Assembly: GCA_017435045.1 (NCBI GenBank) | Contig: JAFSFT010000008.1 | Span: forward strand, 1 to 64,000 | Origin: Oscillospiraceae bacterium | GTDB taxonomy: Bacteria > Bacillota > Clostridia > Oscillospirales > Ruminococcaceae | Direction of reading: 5' to 3' | DNA length: 64,000 nucleotides | Shown: one piece after another, positions 51,706-60,661 of the stretch | Layout: every line of letters starts with the position of its first letter | How positions within the stretch are numbered: position 1 is the stretch's first letter | Program-made: the position numbers and the translations under genes | Notes under the pieces: generated by a model | The model's database searches: none | Told to the model about the DNA's origin: nothing | Seen by the model: only the letters and a program-made list of their open reading frames with translations

Positions 51706-53181
51706 TTATTTTTGAGACAATTTTTTATCTGCGGCTTTTGCCAGTTCATACAGTGTATAAATACACAGGAATAAAAGCAGAGGGGTTATGCCAAATGCAT
51801 ATCTTGCCTTTGTTTCCCAGAAGGAGTAGAAGATTATATTGCCCAGCATTGTTATCTGCATAAGCATTGCGGCATTCCACTCTTTTCTGCGCCAGTTTAC
51901 AAATGCACTTATTAGCGCAAAGATAAATACAGTAAAGTGAATTGCATTTGAAAGATAGCGGAAAGGTGCAAAATAAGGTCTTCCTTCAATCAGAATGTGA
52001 TGTGTAAAATTGTAGTTGCGCTGGCTGTTCAGATACAGCTCGGCATCAAACATTCCGTTGCCGTAGGTTATACCGTATTTGAGGTTTAAAAATTCAAGAT
52101 AGCTTTTCAGGCTGTACTGCGAGTAGTATTCCTTCAGTTTTTCCTTTGCGGCAGCAGGCCTTTCTGCGGCAGGCAGACTCTGCAGATAGTTTACATCTTC
52201 GTCGCAGTAGTTGCCCTCGTCGTGAGAGCCGTATATAAACCACATTGTCAGTGGATATTCGTGCTCCTGTGTGTTGGAATAATCTATCCAGCTGTTATGG
52301 TTGACATAATAATTCCAGCCTGACATGGTGAGGATAAAAGCAAGCAGAATGCAAAGTCCGCGTTTTGCAAAATCCTTTTTGTCGCAGAATGCCGAGAACA
52401 GCACAACTGCAACCACAGCGATAACAAGACTGCCTCTTATAAAGTATCCTGCCCACAGGCATATTCCGCACAGTACAGAGTACAGAACAGCTTTTTTACC
52501 GCAGTTTTCGCGGCATTTAAGATAAAGCCAGATTGCTGCGGTGAGGAAAGGCAGGGACAAAGTGTCGGAATAATATCTGTGTGCCCAAAGATAGAAAGGA
52601 ACATATACACAGCACAAAAGCAGGAACAGAATATGAAAATTGCGGTTTTTAATCACCTTTGCCACAATTCTGTACAGGAAGAATACGGCGAGAACAATCA
52701 TAAGACAGTTCACCGCAATACCCCAGCTTTCCGCTGTGTTGCTGAAAATATCAATGCCCAGCAGGTGCATTGGTATAAACATCAGCCAGATAAATATTGC
52801 GTTGCCGAGAGTATTGCGGCATACGGTAAAATAGTTGCTGTAACGGATAATATTGCCGTTTTCCAGCCAGTAGTCGGCTGCTTTAATCAGCACCTCCAGG
52901 TCGCTGATAGGTGCTGTCATTGTGGTTATGCCAAAAAGGGTGAGACACAGCATGTATGCTGTAAAAATCACAGGGACAATAACCCTGTATGCCTTAAGCG
53001 GTATTTCAGGCAGCTTTATCAGCATAAAAGAGAATGCTGAAAGTATCAGACATCCCAGAACAAGCAGGAAAAGATTCGGTACAAAATTTCCCTCTGCACT
53101 GAAAAAACCTGCTGCAAATATCCACACTGAAAACACTGCAAAAACAGCATAAAATGCGTTGAAACTGAATTTCTTAATCAT
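51706..53181 (-). CDS. GT-C-type membrane glycosyltransferase (GT39/PMT-like)
   Basis: 491 residues, about 11-12 membrane segments, with an acidic residue pair in the first outer loop (TAPISDLEVLIKAADYW), the usual catalytic place in GT-C enzymes that use lipid-linked sugars. A soluble stretch (about 300-385) separates the last helices. Likely adds sugars on the outer face of the membrane; substrate unknown. No strong ribosome site before the ATG (AAAGGAT). It stands between a racemase and spoIIR. Confidence 0.75.
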   Translation of the reverse strand: MIKKFSFNAFYAVFAVFSVWIFAAGFFSAEGNFVPNLFLLVLGCLILSAFSFMLIKLPEIPLKAYRVIVPVIFTAYMLCLTLFGITTMTAPISDLEVLIKAADYWLENGNIIRYSNYFTVCRNTLGNAIFIWLMFIPMHLLGIDIFSNTAESWGIAVNCLMIVLAVFFLYRIVAKVIKNRNFHILFLLLCCVYVPFYLWAHRYYSDTLSLPFLTAAIWLYLKCRENCGKKAVLYSVLCGICLWAGYFIRGSLVIAVVAVVLFSAFCDKKDFAKRGLCILLAFILTMSGWNYYVNHNSWIDYSNTQEHEYPLTMWFIYGSHDEGNYCDEDVNYLQSLPAAERPAAAKEKLKEYYSQYSLKSYLEFLNLKYGITYGNGMFDAELYLNSQRNYNFTHHILIEGRPYFAPFRYLSNAIHFTVFIFALISAFVNWRRKEWNAAMLMQITMLGNIIFYSFWETKARYAFGITPLLLFLCIYTLYELAKAADKKLSQK

Positions 53182-53337
53182 AAATAATCCTTTGTATAAA
53201 TACAGATTGTGCTTTAATTATACTTAATACGCCGCTAAATTGCAATTGTAACGCCATAATCCCTGTGAATAACTGTACAAAAACTGTCCATAATCGTAAC
53301 AGGAAAAATTTTACAGATTTATGCAGAGGTTTACAAT

Positions 53338-53940
53338 ATGACAAAACAGGAAATTTCTCTTTTGCTGGGACTTATTTTTACCATACTTGTTTCGCTGTGC
53401 GGGCAGGATATAAAAACGGCGGCAGATATACGGCAGAATACGCTGCGGCTGCATATAATTGCCAACAGCGACAGTTATAACGACCAGCAGATAAAGCTTG
53501 CAGTACGGGATAAAATTCTTGATATGGGGCAGATTTTTGCCGATGCAGAGGATTACACTGCTGCTGTAAGAAATACGGCTGAAAATATGGCGGAGATAGA
53601 AAGTTCGGTAAACAGCTTTCTTATGGATGAAAATATTCCATATACCGCAAGCTGTTCGCTGGAAAACTTCTATTTCGGCACAAGGCAGTACAGCGGGTTT
53701 GCACTGCCGCAGGGGGAATACACTGCTGTTACGGTGCGTCTTGGAAAAGCGCAGGGCAAAAACTGGTGGTGCGTCATCTATCCTGCATTATGCAGCCAAA
53801 GCTGCGGTCAGCTTGCACTGGAAAACAGCGATGACTTTATAAAAACCGAAAAAATCACGGCAAGGTTCAAAATTGTGGAACTGGCAGAGGAAATAAAGCG
53901 GTCATTTTCTGCGGATAAAGCCCCTGAATATGACAACTGA
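53338..53940 (+). CDS. spoIIR: stage II sporulation protein R
   Basis: 200 residues. An N-terminal membrane or signal segment (about 8-22) precedes the family signature IRQNTLRLHIIANSDSYNDQQIKLAVRDKIL. SpoIIR is made in the forespore under sigma-F, is exported, and triggers SpoIIGA to activate sigma-E in the mother cell. Length is normal. GCAGAGG precedes the ATG. A sigma-F promoter was not confidently found. The gene indicates the organism can make spores. Confidence 0.92.
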   Translation: MTKQEISLLLGLIFTILVSLCGQDIKTAADIRQNTLRLHIIANSDSYNDQQIKLAVRDKILDMGQIFADAEDYTAAVRNTAENMAEIESSVNSFLMDENIPYTASCSLENFYFGTRQYSGFALPQGEYTAVTVRLGKAQGKNWWCVIYPALCSQSCGQLALENSDDFIKTEKITARFKIVELAEEIKRSFSADKAPEYDN

Positions 53941-54011
53941 TACACTGTTTGTTGTAATTTGATTAAATATATGTTAATATAATTAAATCAAATAATAATC
54001 GCAGGTAAACT

Positions 54012-54893
54012 ATGCTTTGTAATTTATGTCCACGCAACTGCAATACCGACAGGGACAAAACTGTCGGCTACTGCAAAATGACCAATACCGTAAAAATCTC
54101 CCGTGCAGCATTGCACCATTGGGAGGAACCCTGTATCTCTGCCGAAAACGGCAGCGGCACAGTGTTCTTTTCGGGCTGCAATATGGGCTGTGTTTACTGC
54201 CAGAATCAGGATATCTCACATCAGGGCTTCGGCAAGGAGATTTCCGTTGCACGTCTGGCAGAAATTTTTCTTGAACTGCAGCACAAAAATGCCCACAACA
54301 TAAACCTTGTAACCCCTACACATTTTGTACCGCAGATTGTGCAGGCAGTAAAAGCGGCAAGAAATAACGGGCTGACACTGCCTGTAGTCTATAACACAAG
54401 CGGATACGAAAAAGCAGAGAATATAGAGCTTTTAAAGGACACGGTGGATGTATTTCTGCCGGACTTCAAGTATATTTCGGCACAGACCGCACATAAATAT
54501 TCCTTCTGTGCAGATTACCCCGATGTGGTAAAAAAGGCTGTTGAAGCCATGGTAAAACAGACAGGACCGTGTGTTTTCGATGAAGATGGTGTTGTGCAGA
54601 GGGGCACGATTGTCCGTGTGCTTGTATTGCCCGGACATACAGACGAGGCAAAGCAGATTATAGAATATCTTTACAGCAGTTATGGCGATGATATATTTAT
54701 CAGCATTATGAGCCAGTACACGCCCTGCACAAACCTTGAAAAATACCCCGAAATCAACCGTAAGCTGACACAGCAGGAATATGATGACGTGGTGGATTTT
54801 GCAGTGGAACTCGGACTGGAAAACGGTTTTGTGCAGGAGGGGGACTCTGCCAGCGAGAGCTTTATCCCACCTTTTAATCTTGAGGGTGTATAA
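54012..54893 (+). CDS. radical SAM protein, PflA-like (COG1313)
   Basis: 293 residues. Radical SAM cluster CNMGCVYC (C56, C60, C63, CxxxCxxC) preceded by a Cys-rich start (CNLCPRNCN...GYC at 3-21) that may hold a further cluster. VFLPDFKYIS and VLVLPGHTDE are typical of this uncharacterised branch related to pyruvate formate-lyase activating enzymes. Substrate unknown. The stop is 12 bases before a small SdpI-like gene. Confidence 0.85.
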   Translation: MLCNLCPRNCNTDRDKTVGYCKMTNTVKISRAALHHWEEPCISAENGSGTVFFSGCNMGCVYCQNQDISHQGFGKEISVARLAEIFLELQHKNAHNINLVTPTHFVPQIVQAVKAARNNGLTLPVVYNTSGYEKAENIELLKDTVDVFLPDFKYISAQTAHKYSFCADYPDVVKKAVEAMVKQTGPCVFDEDGVVQRGTIVRVLVLPGHTDEAKQIIEYLYSSYGDDIFISIMSQYTPCTNLEKYPEINRKLTQQEYDDVVDFAVELGLENGFVQEGDSASESFIPPFNLEGV

Positions 54894-54905
54894 AAGGAGA
54901 ATAAT

Positions 54906-55304
54906 ATGAACAATACAGTTTTTATAATATGCAGTATGGTAGTGCCTGTGGTAATGGTAATTGCAGGTGCAGTATATATTGCAGTGGTGGCAAAGAAAAA
55001 AGGCTCTCTGCTGGGGTATCATTCTGCAATGTCATCCAAAAACAGTGACACCTGGCAGTTTGCCCACGAGAGAATAGGCAGGCTGTGGTTTGGCTGGGGA
55101 ATAATTCTTGCAGTGATTACAGCTTTTCTTATGTTTATGCTGAGGGCAGAAACTGCACAGAGTGTATGTGCTGCAACTGTAGGCATCTGCTTTTTTCAGA
55201 TACTTATAATGGTGCTTCCGCTGCGTATGGTGGAAAAGGCACTCCGCTTTACATTCAACAAGGATGGTGAACGGTTCAGCGACAGCGACGCAAGAGAAAT
55301 ATAA
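54906..55304 (+). CDS. SdpI/YhfL-like small membrane protein
   Basis: 132 residues with three hydrophobic segments (about 5-28, 60-79, 84-105). The segment LLGYHSAMSSKNSDTWQFAHE resembles the SdpI-family signature (GYRTxxSxKxxETWxxAN). SdpI gives immunity to a cannibalism peptide in Bacillus; most relatives are of unknown function. AAAGGAG precedes the ATG. Likely co-transcribed with the radical SAM gene. Confidence 0.7.
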   Translation: MNNTVFIICSMVVPVVMVIAGAVYIAVVAKKKGSLLGYHSAMSSKNSDTWQFAHERIGRLWFGWGIILAVITAFLMFMLRAETAQSVCAATVGICFFQILIMVLPLRMVEKALRFTFNKDGERFSDSDAREI

Positions 55305-55319
55305 CTTAATATATACATC

Positions 55320-55366
55320 AAAACAGTCTGCGGCAAAAGAAATATGCCACGGACTGTTTTTGTTTT
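55320..55366 (+). terminator. terminator of the radical SAM/SdpI-like operon
   Basis: About 12-bp stem with one internal mismatch pair (55320-55334 with 55345-55360), then TTTTTGTTTT. Confidence 0.82.
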
Positions 55367-55436
55367 GTGCAGAATAAAGCAAAGCCTTTGCCGATATAAA
55401 TAAAATAGCAGAATTTATATGCAAAGGCGGATTTGT

Positions 55437-57083
55437 ATGAAAAAGGAAAACTCGTTATTAAAGGCCGGGGTGGTGCTGGTGGTATCCGGCTTTATAGTAA
55501 AGCTTCTGGGTGCTTTGTACCGCATACCGCTTACCCGTATGCTGGGGGCGGCACAGATGGGCAGATACAGTGCGTTATTCAGCCTTTTTATGCCGTTTTT
55601 CTCCTTTGCAACTGCAGGTATAGTGCCGTGTACAGCACATTTTTCAGCCGCAGCCAGGGGCAGTAAGGCGGTGGCATCTGTAGGCAGCAAGTCGGCACTG
55701 CTGTATATTTTTCAGTCATCGGTAATGGCGGTGTGCTTTGTGTGCTTCGGCTGCTTTTACTCGTACATACAGTCAGACAGTATATTCTTTACAGGCAGCA
55801 TTATCCTTGCACCTGCAATTGTTCTTGCTGCTGCGGAAAATATATGCAAGGGGCTGACCCAGGGGCAGATGGATATGCTGCCTACTGCAGTGTCAAATGT
55901 ACTGGAGAGCACAGCCAAAACAGTGCTGGGGCTGTCGGGGGTGTATTTTGCCGCACAGCTTGGAAAGCAGGGAGACGGTATGGTGAAGGCGGCCCTTGGG
56001 GCTGTAACTGTTGCAGGTTTTATCTGCTGTGCATTTCTGCTTTTTACAGTGCGGAAAAAGATATGTAATAAAATGGCGGCGGGAAGCACAGTAAGCACAG
56101 GGAATGTATTGGAAAAAGTATACATTTTGCCATCTGAAACAATAATTGGAGAAAAAACAGCAAAAACAGTGTCGGTACGTCAGATGCTGGGGATGTCCTT
56201 TCCCATTGCGGTATCGGCTCTTGTCATATCGCTTTCCGCCTTTTTTGATACAGCTGTGTGCATTCCGCGTATAGATGGTATACCATACAGCGACATTGTA
56301 AAAAGTTTTGAGGGGGCATCCTTTAAAAACGCAGAGAATATGCCTATGTATCTTCTGGGCATATATCAGGGCATGGTGCTTACGGTGTTCAATCTGCTGC
56401 CTGCGGTGTTAAGTTACATCGGCACAGCAAGTCTGCCTGTTATCAGCCGTGCAGCAGCCGCAGAAGATAAGACACAGCTGAAATGGCATACTGCACGCAT
56501 ATTTACAGTTACAGCATCGGTAAGCGTGCCTGTTACCGTGTTTATATATTTTTTCAGATACGATATATTACAGATGCTTTTCGGAACAAATGCGGCACAG
56601 ACACAGGTTTCGGCAAAGCTGCTTGGCATACTGCTGTGGGGCAGTGTGTTCTGCTGTTTTACCTCGGTTTTCAATTCTGTGCTGTATGCAGCGGGCAGGT
56701 CTGCACTTGTGTTCCGCATACTGCTTTTGGCGTCGGCAGTAAAATGTATGCTGAACTATATACTTTGCGGTATACCGCAGATAAATATAAAGGCTTTTGC
56801 TGTATCAGCCTGCATTTTTAACACAATAATATTTGTACTGAGTGTCATAAACATAAAAAAGCTTGGTGCAGCTTTCAGCTTTGGGAAAATTTTCTTTATG
56901 CCCTGTGCTGCAGCGGCTTTGTCCATGGGGGTGCTGTGGCTGGTAAACGACAGTGCACTGTGCTTTCTGCCGCCTGTTTTAAAACTTGCTTTTTCAGCGG
57001 CAATCTTTGCCCTGGTTTATTTTTTAATCGCAATTATCACAGGTTTTATGTTGATATCCGTCCCCGAAAATAGTAATATATAA
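55437..57083 (+). CDS. SpoVB/YabM-type MVF-family flippase
   Basis: 548 residues, 14 membrane segments of the MOP superfamily (polysaccharide/lipid II flippases), beginning LLKAGVVLVVSGFIVKLLGALYRIP, the usual SpoVB/YabM opening. Synteny with mazG, HU, S4, yabP, yabQ and divIC matches the Bacillus yabM-yabN-yabO-yabP-yabQ-divIC region, so YabM/SpoVB-like is favoured. It should move lipid-linked sugars. Start ATG 55437 follows AAAGGCGG. Confidence 0.9.
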   Translation: MKKENSLLKAGVVLVVSGFIVKLLGALYRIPLTRMLGAAQMGRYSALFSLFMPFFSFATAGIVPCTAHFSAAARGSKAVASVGSKSALLYIFQSSVMAVCFVCFGCFYSYIQSDSIFFTGSIILAPAIVLAAAENICKGLTQGQMDMLPTAVSNVLESTAKTVLGLSGVYFAAQLGKQGDGMVKAALGAVTVAGFICCAFLLFTVRKKICNKMAAGSTVSTGNVLEKVYILPSETIIGEKTAKTVSVRQMLGMSFPIAVSALVISLSAFFDTAVCIPRIDGIPYSDIVKSFEGASFKNAENMPMYLLGIYQGMVLTVFNLLPAVLSYIGTASLPVISRAAAAEDKTQLKWHTARIFTVTASVSVPVTVFIYFFRYDILQMLFGTNAAQTQVSAKLLGILLWGSVFCCFTSVFNSVLYAAGRSALVFRILLLASAVKCMLNYILCGIPQINIKAFAVSACIFNTIIFVLSVINIKKLGAAFSFGKIFFMPCAAAALSMGVLWLVNDSALCFLPPVLKLAFSAAIFALVYFLIAIITGFMLISVPENSNI

Positions 57084-57124
57084 GTTGGAAAACAACTTTA
57101 TACAATGCTGACAGGAGAGTAAAA

Positions 57125-57835
57125 ATGGACTTTCAGATAAAAGACAGATACGATATAAACGATCTTTTGAAGATAATTGAAATGCTGCGTGACCCTGTAA
57201 ACGGCTGTCCGTGGGATAAAGTGCAGACACACAAATCCATCCGCAAGAATTTTATTGAGGAAACATATGAGGCTGTTGAGGCTATCGACACCGACGATAA
57301 AGAACTTATGCAGGAAGAACTGGGCGATGTGCTTATGCAGGTGCTGCTGCACGCACAGTTTGAGGCAGAGGAAAAGGTGTTTGATTTTGGCGATGTTGTA
57401 AACGGCACAGCACAGAAGCTGGTTCTGCGCCATCCGCACATCTTTGCAGGCTTTGACAACAAAACTGTCGATGGTGTGCTGCAGAAGTGGGAGGAGATTA
57501 AACAGCAGGAAAAAGGCCAGAAAACCGTAAGCGAAACACTGGATGCGGTGCCAAAAAGCTTTCCTGCCCTTATGTATGCCCAGAAATTGCAGAAACGCGC
57601 GGCGGCAGGTGGACTTGTGGAGCAGAATGCAGAAAAAACAGTACAGTCTCTCCACGCACAGCTGGATGCTGTTCTGGCACAGCTGCAGGCAGGCGAAAGC
57701 TGTACAGAGCTTGTGGGACAGCTGCTTTTTGACACCGTTGCACTTGCGGCTGCCACCAAAAATGATGCTGAAGAGGTGCTGGGTCTTGAAAACAGCAGAA
57801 AACTTGAATATTTTAAAAAATTAGATGTGAAATGA
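57125..57835 (+). CDS. mazG: MazG nucleotide pyrophosphohydrolase
   Basis: 236 residues, tandem MazG-like helices. First domain has RDPVNGCPWDKVQTHKSI and the metal-binding EETYEAVEAI with EELGDVLMQV (E-x-x-E and E-x-x-D); a second, weaker MazG copy follows near 150-236. It hydrolyses NTPs to NMP and PPi, cleaning aberrant nucleotides. Known as YabN homologue; the methyltransferase half of Bacillus YabN is absent. GACAGGAGA precedes the ATG. Confidence 0.93.
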   Translation: MDFQIKDRYDINDLLKIIEMLRDPVNGCPWDKVQTHKSIRKNFIEETYEAVEAIDTDDKELMQEELGDVLMQVLLHAQFEAEEKVFDFGDVVNGTAQKLVLRHPHIFAGFDNKTVDGVLQKWEEIKQQEKGQKTVSETLDAVPKSFPALMYAQKLQKRAAAGGLVEQNAEKTVQSLHAQLDAVLAQLQAGESCTELVGQLLFDTVALAAATKNDAEEVLGLENSRKLEYFKKLDVK

Positions 57836-57847
57836 GCAAATTTTATA

Positions 57848-57876
57848 TTGCAAATATTATACTGATTTGGTAAAAT
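57848..57876 (+). promoter_or_regulatory. promoter of the HU gene
   Basis: TTGCAA (57848-57853), 17-base spacer, TAAAAT (57871-57876). Confidence 0.5.
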
Positions 57877-57964
57877 ATAAGCCGTCACTTTCAGCAAAAT
57901 TCAAGCGAATTAATAAAATTAAAAGGTCAGAGACTGGTTAAACTCTGACAAAAGGAGATTTAAA

Positions 57965-58240
57965 ATGACAAAAGTTGATTTGATTGCACAGGTTGCAGAA
58001 AAAACAGGCTTGACAAAAAAAGATACTGAAAAGGTAGTAACAGCAGTTCTTGACACAATCACAGAAAACCTTGCAAACGGCGAAAAAGTTTCTCTCGTAG
58101 GCTTCGGCATGTTCGAAGTTAAAGAAAGAGCAGAAAGAATGGGCCACAACCCAAAAACAGGCGAAGCTATGAAGATTGCAGCAAGCAAAGCTCCATCCTT
58201 CAAAGCAGGCAAAGCTCTCAAAGACGCAGTTGCAAAATAA
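57965..58240 (+). CDS. hup: DNA-binding protein HU
   Basis: 91 residues. Typical [46 protein letters not shown] (DNA-contacting arm), [16 protein letters not shown]. Homodimeric nucleoid protein. AAAGGAG precedes the ATG. Its own promoter and terminator and strong codon bias show independent high expression inside the mazG-yabP region. Confidence 0.97.
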   Translation: MTKVDLIAQVAEKTGLTKKDTEKVVTAVLDTITENLANGEKVSLVGFGMFEVKERAERMGHNPKTGEAMKIAASKAPSFKAGKALKDAVAK

Positions 58241-58253
58241 TTATCTGTAATGT

Positions 58254-58284
58254 AAGGCCGATACTTTTGTATCGGCTTTTTTAC
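58254..58284 (+). terminator. terminator of the HU gene
   Basis: 11-bp stem (58254-58264 with 58270-58280), TTTTTT. Confidence 0.9.
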
Positions 58285-58298
58285 AAAGGAGAGGTTAT

Positions 58299-58541
58299 AT
58301 GAGAATCGACAAATTTTTAAAGGTTTCACGCCTTATCAAACGCCGCACGGTAGCAAACGAGGTTGCAGACGCAGGCAGAATAAGCGTAAACGGCAGAGAG
58401 GTAAAGGCATCCTATCAGGTTAAAATCGGTGACGAAATTGAGATTATGTTCGGCACAGCACCTGTAAGGGTAAAGGTTCTCAGCGTTGACAATGTAAATA
58501 CAAAAGACGGCGCAAGAGAAATGTACACAGTTATAGAATAA
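58299..58541 (+). CDS. rqcP: S4-domain RNA-binding protein (RqcP/YabO)
   Basis: 80 residues, a lone S4 domain: MRIDKFLKVSRLIKRRTVANE and GRISVNGREVKASYQVKIGDEI. RqcP (YabO) helps RqcH add alanine tails to stalled nascent chains at the 50S subunit. Order HU-S4-yabP-yabQ-divIC supports this. AAAGGAGAGG precedes the ATG. Confidence 0.92.
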   Translation: MRIDKFLKVSRLIKRRTVANEVADAGRISVNGREVKASYQVKIGDEIEIMFGTAPVRVKVLSVDNVNTKDGAREMYTVIE

Positions 58542-58584
58542 TTACGGTTTATCGGTCATATACTGCACAAAGGGGTGTAGATAT

Positions 58585-58857
58585 ATGGCCGATAAAATTT
58601 TATCCGAACACACTGTGTTCATAGAAAACCGCAGAACAATGAAGATAACGGGCGTTGTGCAGGTGGTGGCATACGACGAGTTCAAGCTGATACTTAAAAC
58701 CGATTACGGCAGGCTGACCGTATCTGGCAGAAATCTTGTTGCAGGGCAGATGAATACCGACAGCAGAACAATGGAACTTGCAGGGGATATAAACTACCTG
58801 CAGTATCAGGCAAACCACGGAAAAAGCGAGAAGGGGCTGGCAAAGCTGCTGCGATGA
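58585..58857 (+). CDS. yabP: spore-cortex protein YabP
   Basis: 90 residues, YabP/YqfC family: HTVFIENRRTMKITGVVQVVAYDE and LILKTDYGRLTVSGRNL are the family pattern. Needed with YabQ for spore formation in Bacillus; the biochemical role is unclear. AAAGGGG precedes the ATG. Overlaps yabQ by 4 bases. Confidence 0.92.
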   Translation: MADKILSEHTVFIENRRTMKITGVVQVVAYDEFKLILKTDYGRLTVSGRNLVAGQMNTDSRTMELAGDINYLQYQANHGKSEKGLAKLLR

Positions 58858-59315
58858 TATTTGAAAGTATAAACTATTACTTTTTGCTGCAGGATTTTTT
58901 CTTTTCCATGGCGGTGGGCTTTGTTGTGGCAGTGGCAAATCAGGCTGTGTCTGTGTTTATATACAAGGGCAGAGCGGCACTGTTTGTAAAGGATATATTT
59001 GTCTGCACACTGTTTGCGGCAGCACTTTTCAGCTATGTGGTGTCCTTTGCAAACTACCCTGTTGTGCGTTTTTACCATATAATAGCCGCATTTGCGGGAT
59101 TTTTGTCTTTTAATATCAGATTTTCCGCTGTTTTTCAGAAAATTTTTGAAAAAATTTTTAAATTTTTTTATCGCAAGATATTGTGTTTTATATCAAAAAT
59201 TAAGTCTATAATTTGTGTTTTGGATCGGGAAAAATGCTCAAAAAGGAAAAAAGCGTCAGATTTGGAAAAAGATGCGGACTTGAAAAACGGAGAAGTTTTG
59301 GTATATAATTTATAG
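58854..59315 (+). CDS. yabQ: spore cortex biosynthesis protein YabQ
   Basis: 153 residues. Several membrane segments in the first 100 residues (LQDFFFSMAVGFVVAVANQAVSVF, IFVCTLFAAALFSYVVSFANY, FYHIIAAFAGFLSF) followed by a basic tail. The position behind yabP and the overlap identify it. YabQ localises to the spore membrane for cortex formation. Confidence 0.88.
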   Translation: MIFESINYYFLLQDFFFSMAVGFVVAVANQAVSVFIYKGRAALFVKDIFVCTLFAAALFSYVVSFANYPVVRFYHIIAAFAGFLSFNIRFSAVFQKIFEKIFKFFYRKILCFISKIKSIICVLDREKCSKRKKASDLEKDADLKNGEVLVYNL

Positions 59316-59339
59316 TACTAAAATTATCCGCTGAAAGGA

Positions 59340-59624
59340 GTGTGTGGTATGAAAAAGATTTTTAACATAAAAATCATAGCAGTTCTCTGCGTTGTTACAT
59401 ACCTTACAGTAAGCCTTATCAGTGCACAGTTTGACCTTATGACAAAACGTCAGCAGCTTGCAAGCCTCAGCCAGCAGCAGCAGCGCGTGGAGATGGAAAC
59501 AGAAGATATCCGTCACGTGCTGGAAATTGAAGACGAGGCTGAATATGTGGAACGCATTGCCCGTGAAAAACTGGGTTATGCAAATCCTAACGAAACTGTA
59601 TACAAGGATATTCAGGGCGAATAG
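59340..59624 (+). CDS. divIC: DivIC/FtsB-family septum protein
   Basis: 94 residues. One N-terminal membrane helix (about 8-25), then a coiled coil (TKRQQLASLSQQQQRVEMETEDIRHVLE) and the family end YVERIAREKLGYANPNE. Works with FtsL and DivIB at the division septum. AAAGGAGTG precedes the ATG; stop is TAG. Confidence 0.92.
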   Translation: MCGMKKIFNIKIIAVLCVVTYLTVSLISAQFDLMTKRQQLASLSQQQQRVEMETEDIRHVLEIEDEAEYVERIAREKLGYANPNETVYKDIQGE

Positions 59625-59644
59625 GTTATAAGATAAGAAATGTT

Positions 59645-59680
59645 TACACCTTGCTTTAAAAAGCAGGGTGTTTTTGTTTT
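59645..59680 (+). terminator. terminator after divIC
   Basis: About 10-bp stem with one mismatch (59645-59655 with 59660-59670) and TTTTTGTTTTT. Confidence 0.85.
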
Positions 59681-59739
59681 TGGGGAAAGAATTACAGAGC
59701 TGCTGTAAGGATGCGGTGGAATTATTTTGCACAGAAAGA

Positions 59740-59770
59740 CAGATGGCCCGTCATCACGACGGGCCATCTG
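59740..59770. other. 13-bp perfect hairpin in the divIC/hpf gap
   Basis: CAGATGGCCCGTC (59740-59752) mirrors 59758-59770, loop ATCAC, with no T-run on either strand. The 59681-59947 stretch shows no convincing gene. Confidence 0.45.
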
Positions 59771-59947
59771 CAAGAGAAAAAGTATATGAGGAAATGCAAG
59801 ACAATCTGCTCAGCCTGAAAAGCAGTCTTGCCTTTGACAATATGATATCATCTTATATAAAAAAAGTTTGTCGAAATATGAACATAGCAAAAGTATATTT
59901 TTTTAACAGTATTTGTGTACAAAGTGTAAAAACAACACGGAAAGCTG

Positions 59948-59976
59948 TTGAAAAAATATGTGCATTGTGCTAATAT
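59948..59976 (+). promoter_or_regulatory. promoter of hpf
   Basis: TTGAAA (59948-59953), 17-base spacer, TAATAT (59971-59976). A 6-bp hairpin follows at 59984-59999 in the leader. Confidence 0.55.
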
Positions 59977-60024
59977 ATTTACAAGATACTAAGGTATCTA
60001 AGCTCACCCCAGGAGGTACAGTCT

Positions 60025-60555
60025 ATGAAGATAAACACAACAGGCAGAAAATGCACATTAAAACCTACTTTCTTGAACAGTGTGGAAGAAAAGCTTGGCA
60101 AGCTTGACAAATTCTTCCCGGAAGAAGTGCAGGCACATGTAACAGTAACTGTTGAAAAAGACTGGCAGACAGTTGAAATTACAATCAAGGACCGTTATGC
60201 ATCTTTCCGCAGCGAAAAGAGTGCACCAAAGATGGAACTCGCTCTTGAGGCTGCAGTGGAAAAAATTGAATCCATGATTGTAAAGAACAAAAGCAAAATT
60301 TCCCGCAAGCACAAAAACAACAACTACAAGTACGAGGCACTCCCTGTTCTCCCTGTAGGCGAAGAAGAGGAAGAAGAATACGAAATCGTTCGTAAAAAAG
60401 TGTTTAACCTTGAGCCTCAGTCAGTTGATGACGCAATTCTGGAAATGAATATGCTCGACCACACATTCTTTATGTTCAAAGATATCGTAACAGGCGAAAT
60501 CAATGTGGTTTATAAACGCAAAGACGGTAAATACGGCTTGCTTTTACCGGAATAA
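60025..60555 (+). CDS. hpf: ribosome hibernation promoting factor, long form
   Basis: 176 residues. The N-terminal HPF/YfiA domain (1-95; TTGRKCTLKPTFLNSVEEKLGKLDKFF) is joined by a Glu-rich linker to the C-terminal dimerising domain (about 120-176; VRKKVFNLEPQSVDDAILEMNML and DIVTGEINVVYKRKDGKYGLL). Long HPF pairs 70S ribosomes into 100S dimers in stationary phase. GGAGGT precedes the ATG. Own promoter and terminator. Confidence 0.96.
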   Translation: MKINTTGRKCTLKPTFLNSVEEKLGKLDKFFPEEVQAHVTVTVEKDWQTVEITIKDRYASFRSEKSAPKMELALEAAVEKIESMIVKNKSKISRKHKNNNYKYEALPVLPVGEEEEEEYEIVRKKVFNLEPQSVDDAILEMNMLDHTFFMFKDIVTGEINVVYKRKDGKYGLLLPE

Positions 60556-60567
60556 ACACATATAATA

Positions 60568-60600
60568 TAAGGGCTCCGCTTGCGGAGCCCTGTTTTAATG
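60568..60600 (+). terminator. terminator of hpf
   Basis: 10-bp GC-rich stem (60569-60578 region with 60583-60592), then TGTTTT. A small GGCGGA/TCCGCC hairpin follows at 60600-60613. Confidence 0.8.
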
Positions 60601-60661
60601 GCGGAACTCCGCCTTTTATACTCAAATACACCCCCTTATCAGAAAGAAAGAGGAAAGTTAA

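Noticed and set aside
59668..59973. 101-codon open frame after divIC
   Set aside because: It would start inside the divIC terminator, runs through a 13-bp hairpin and the hpf upstream region, and has no ribosome site.
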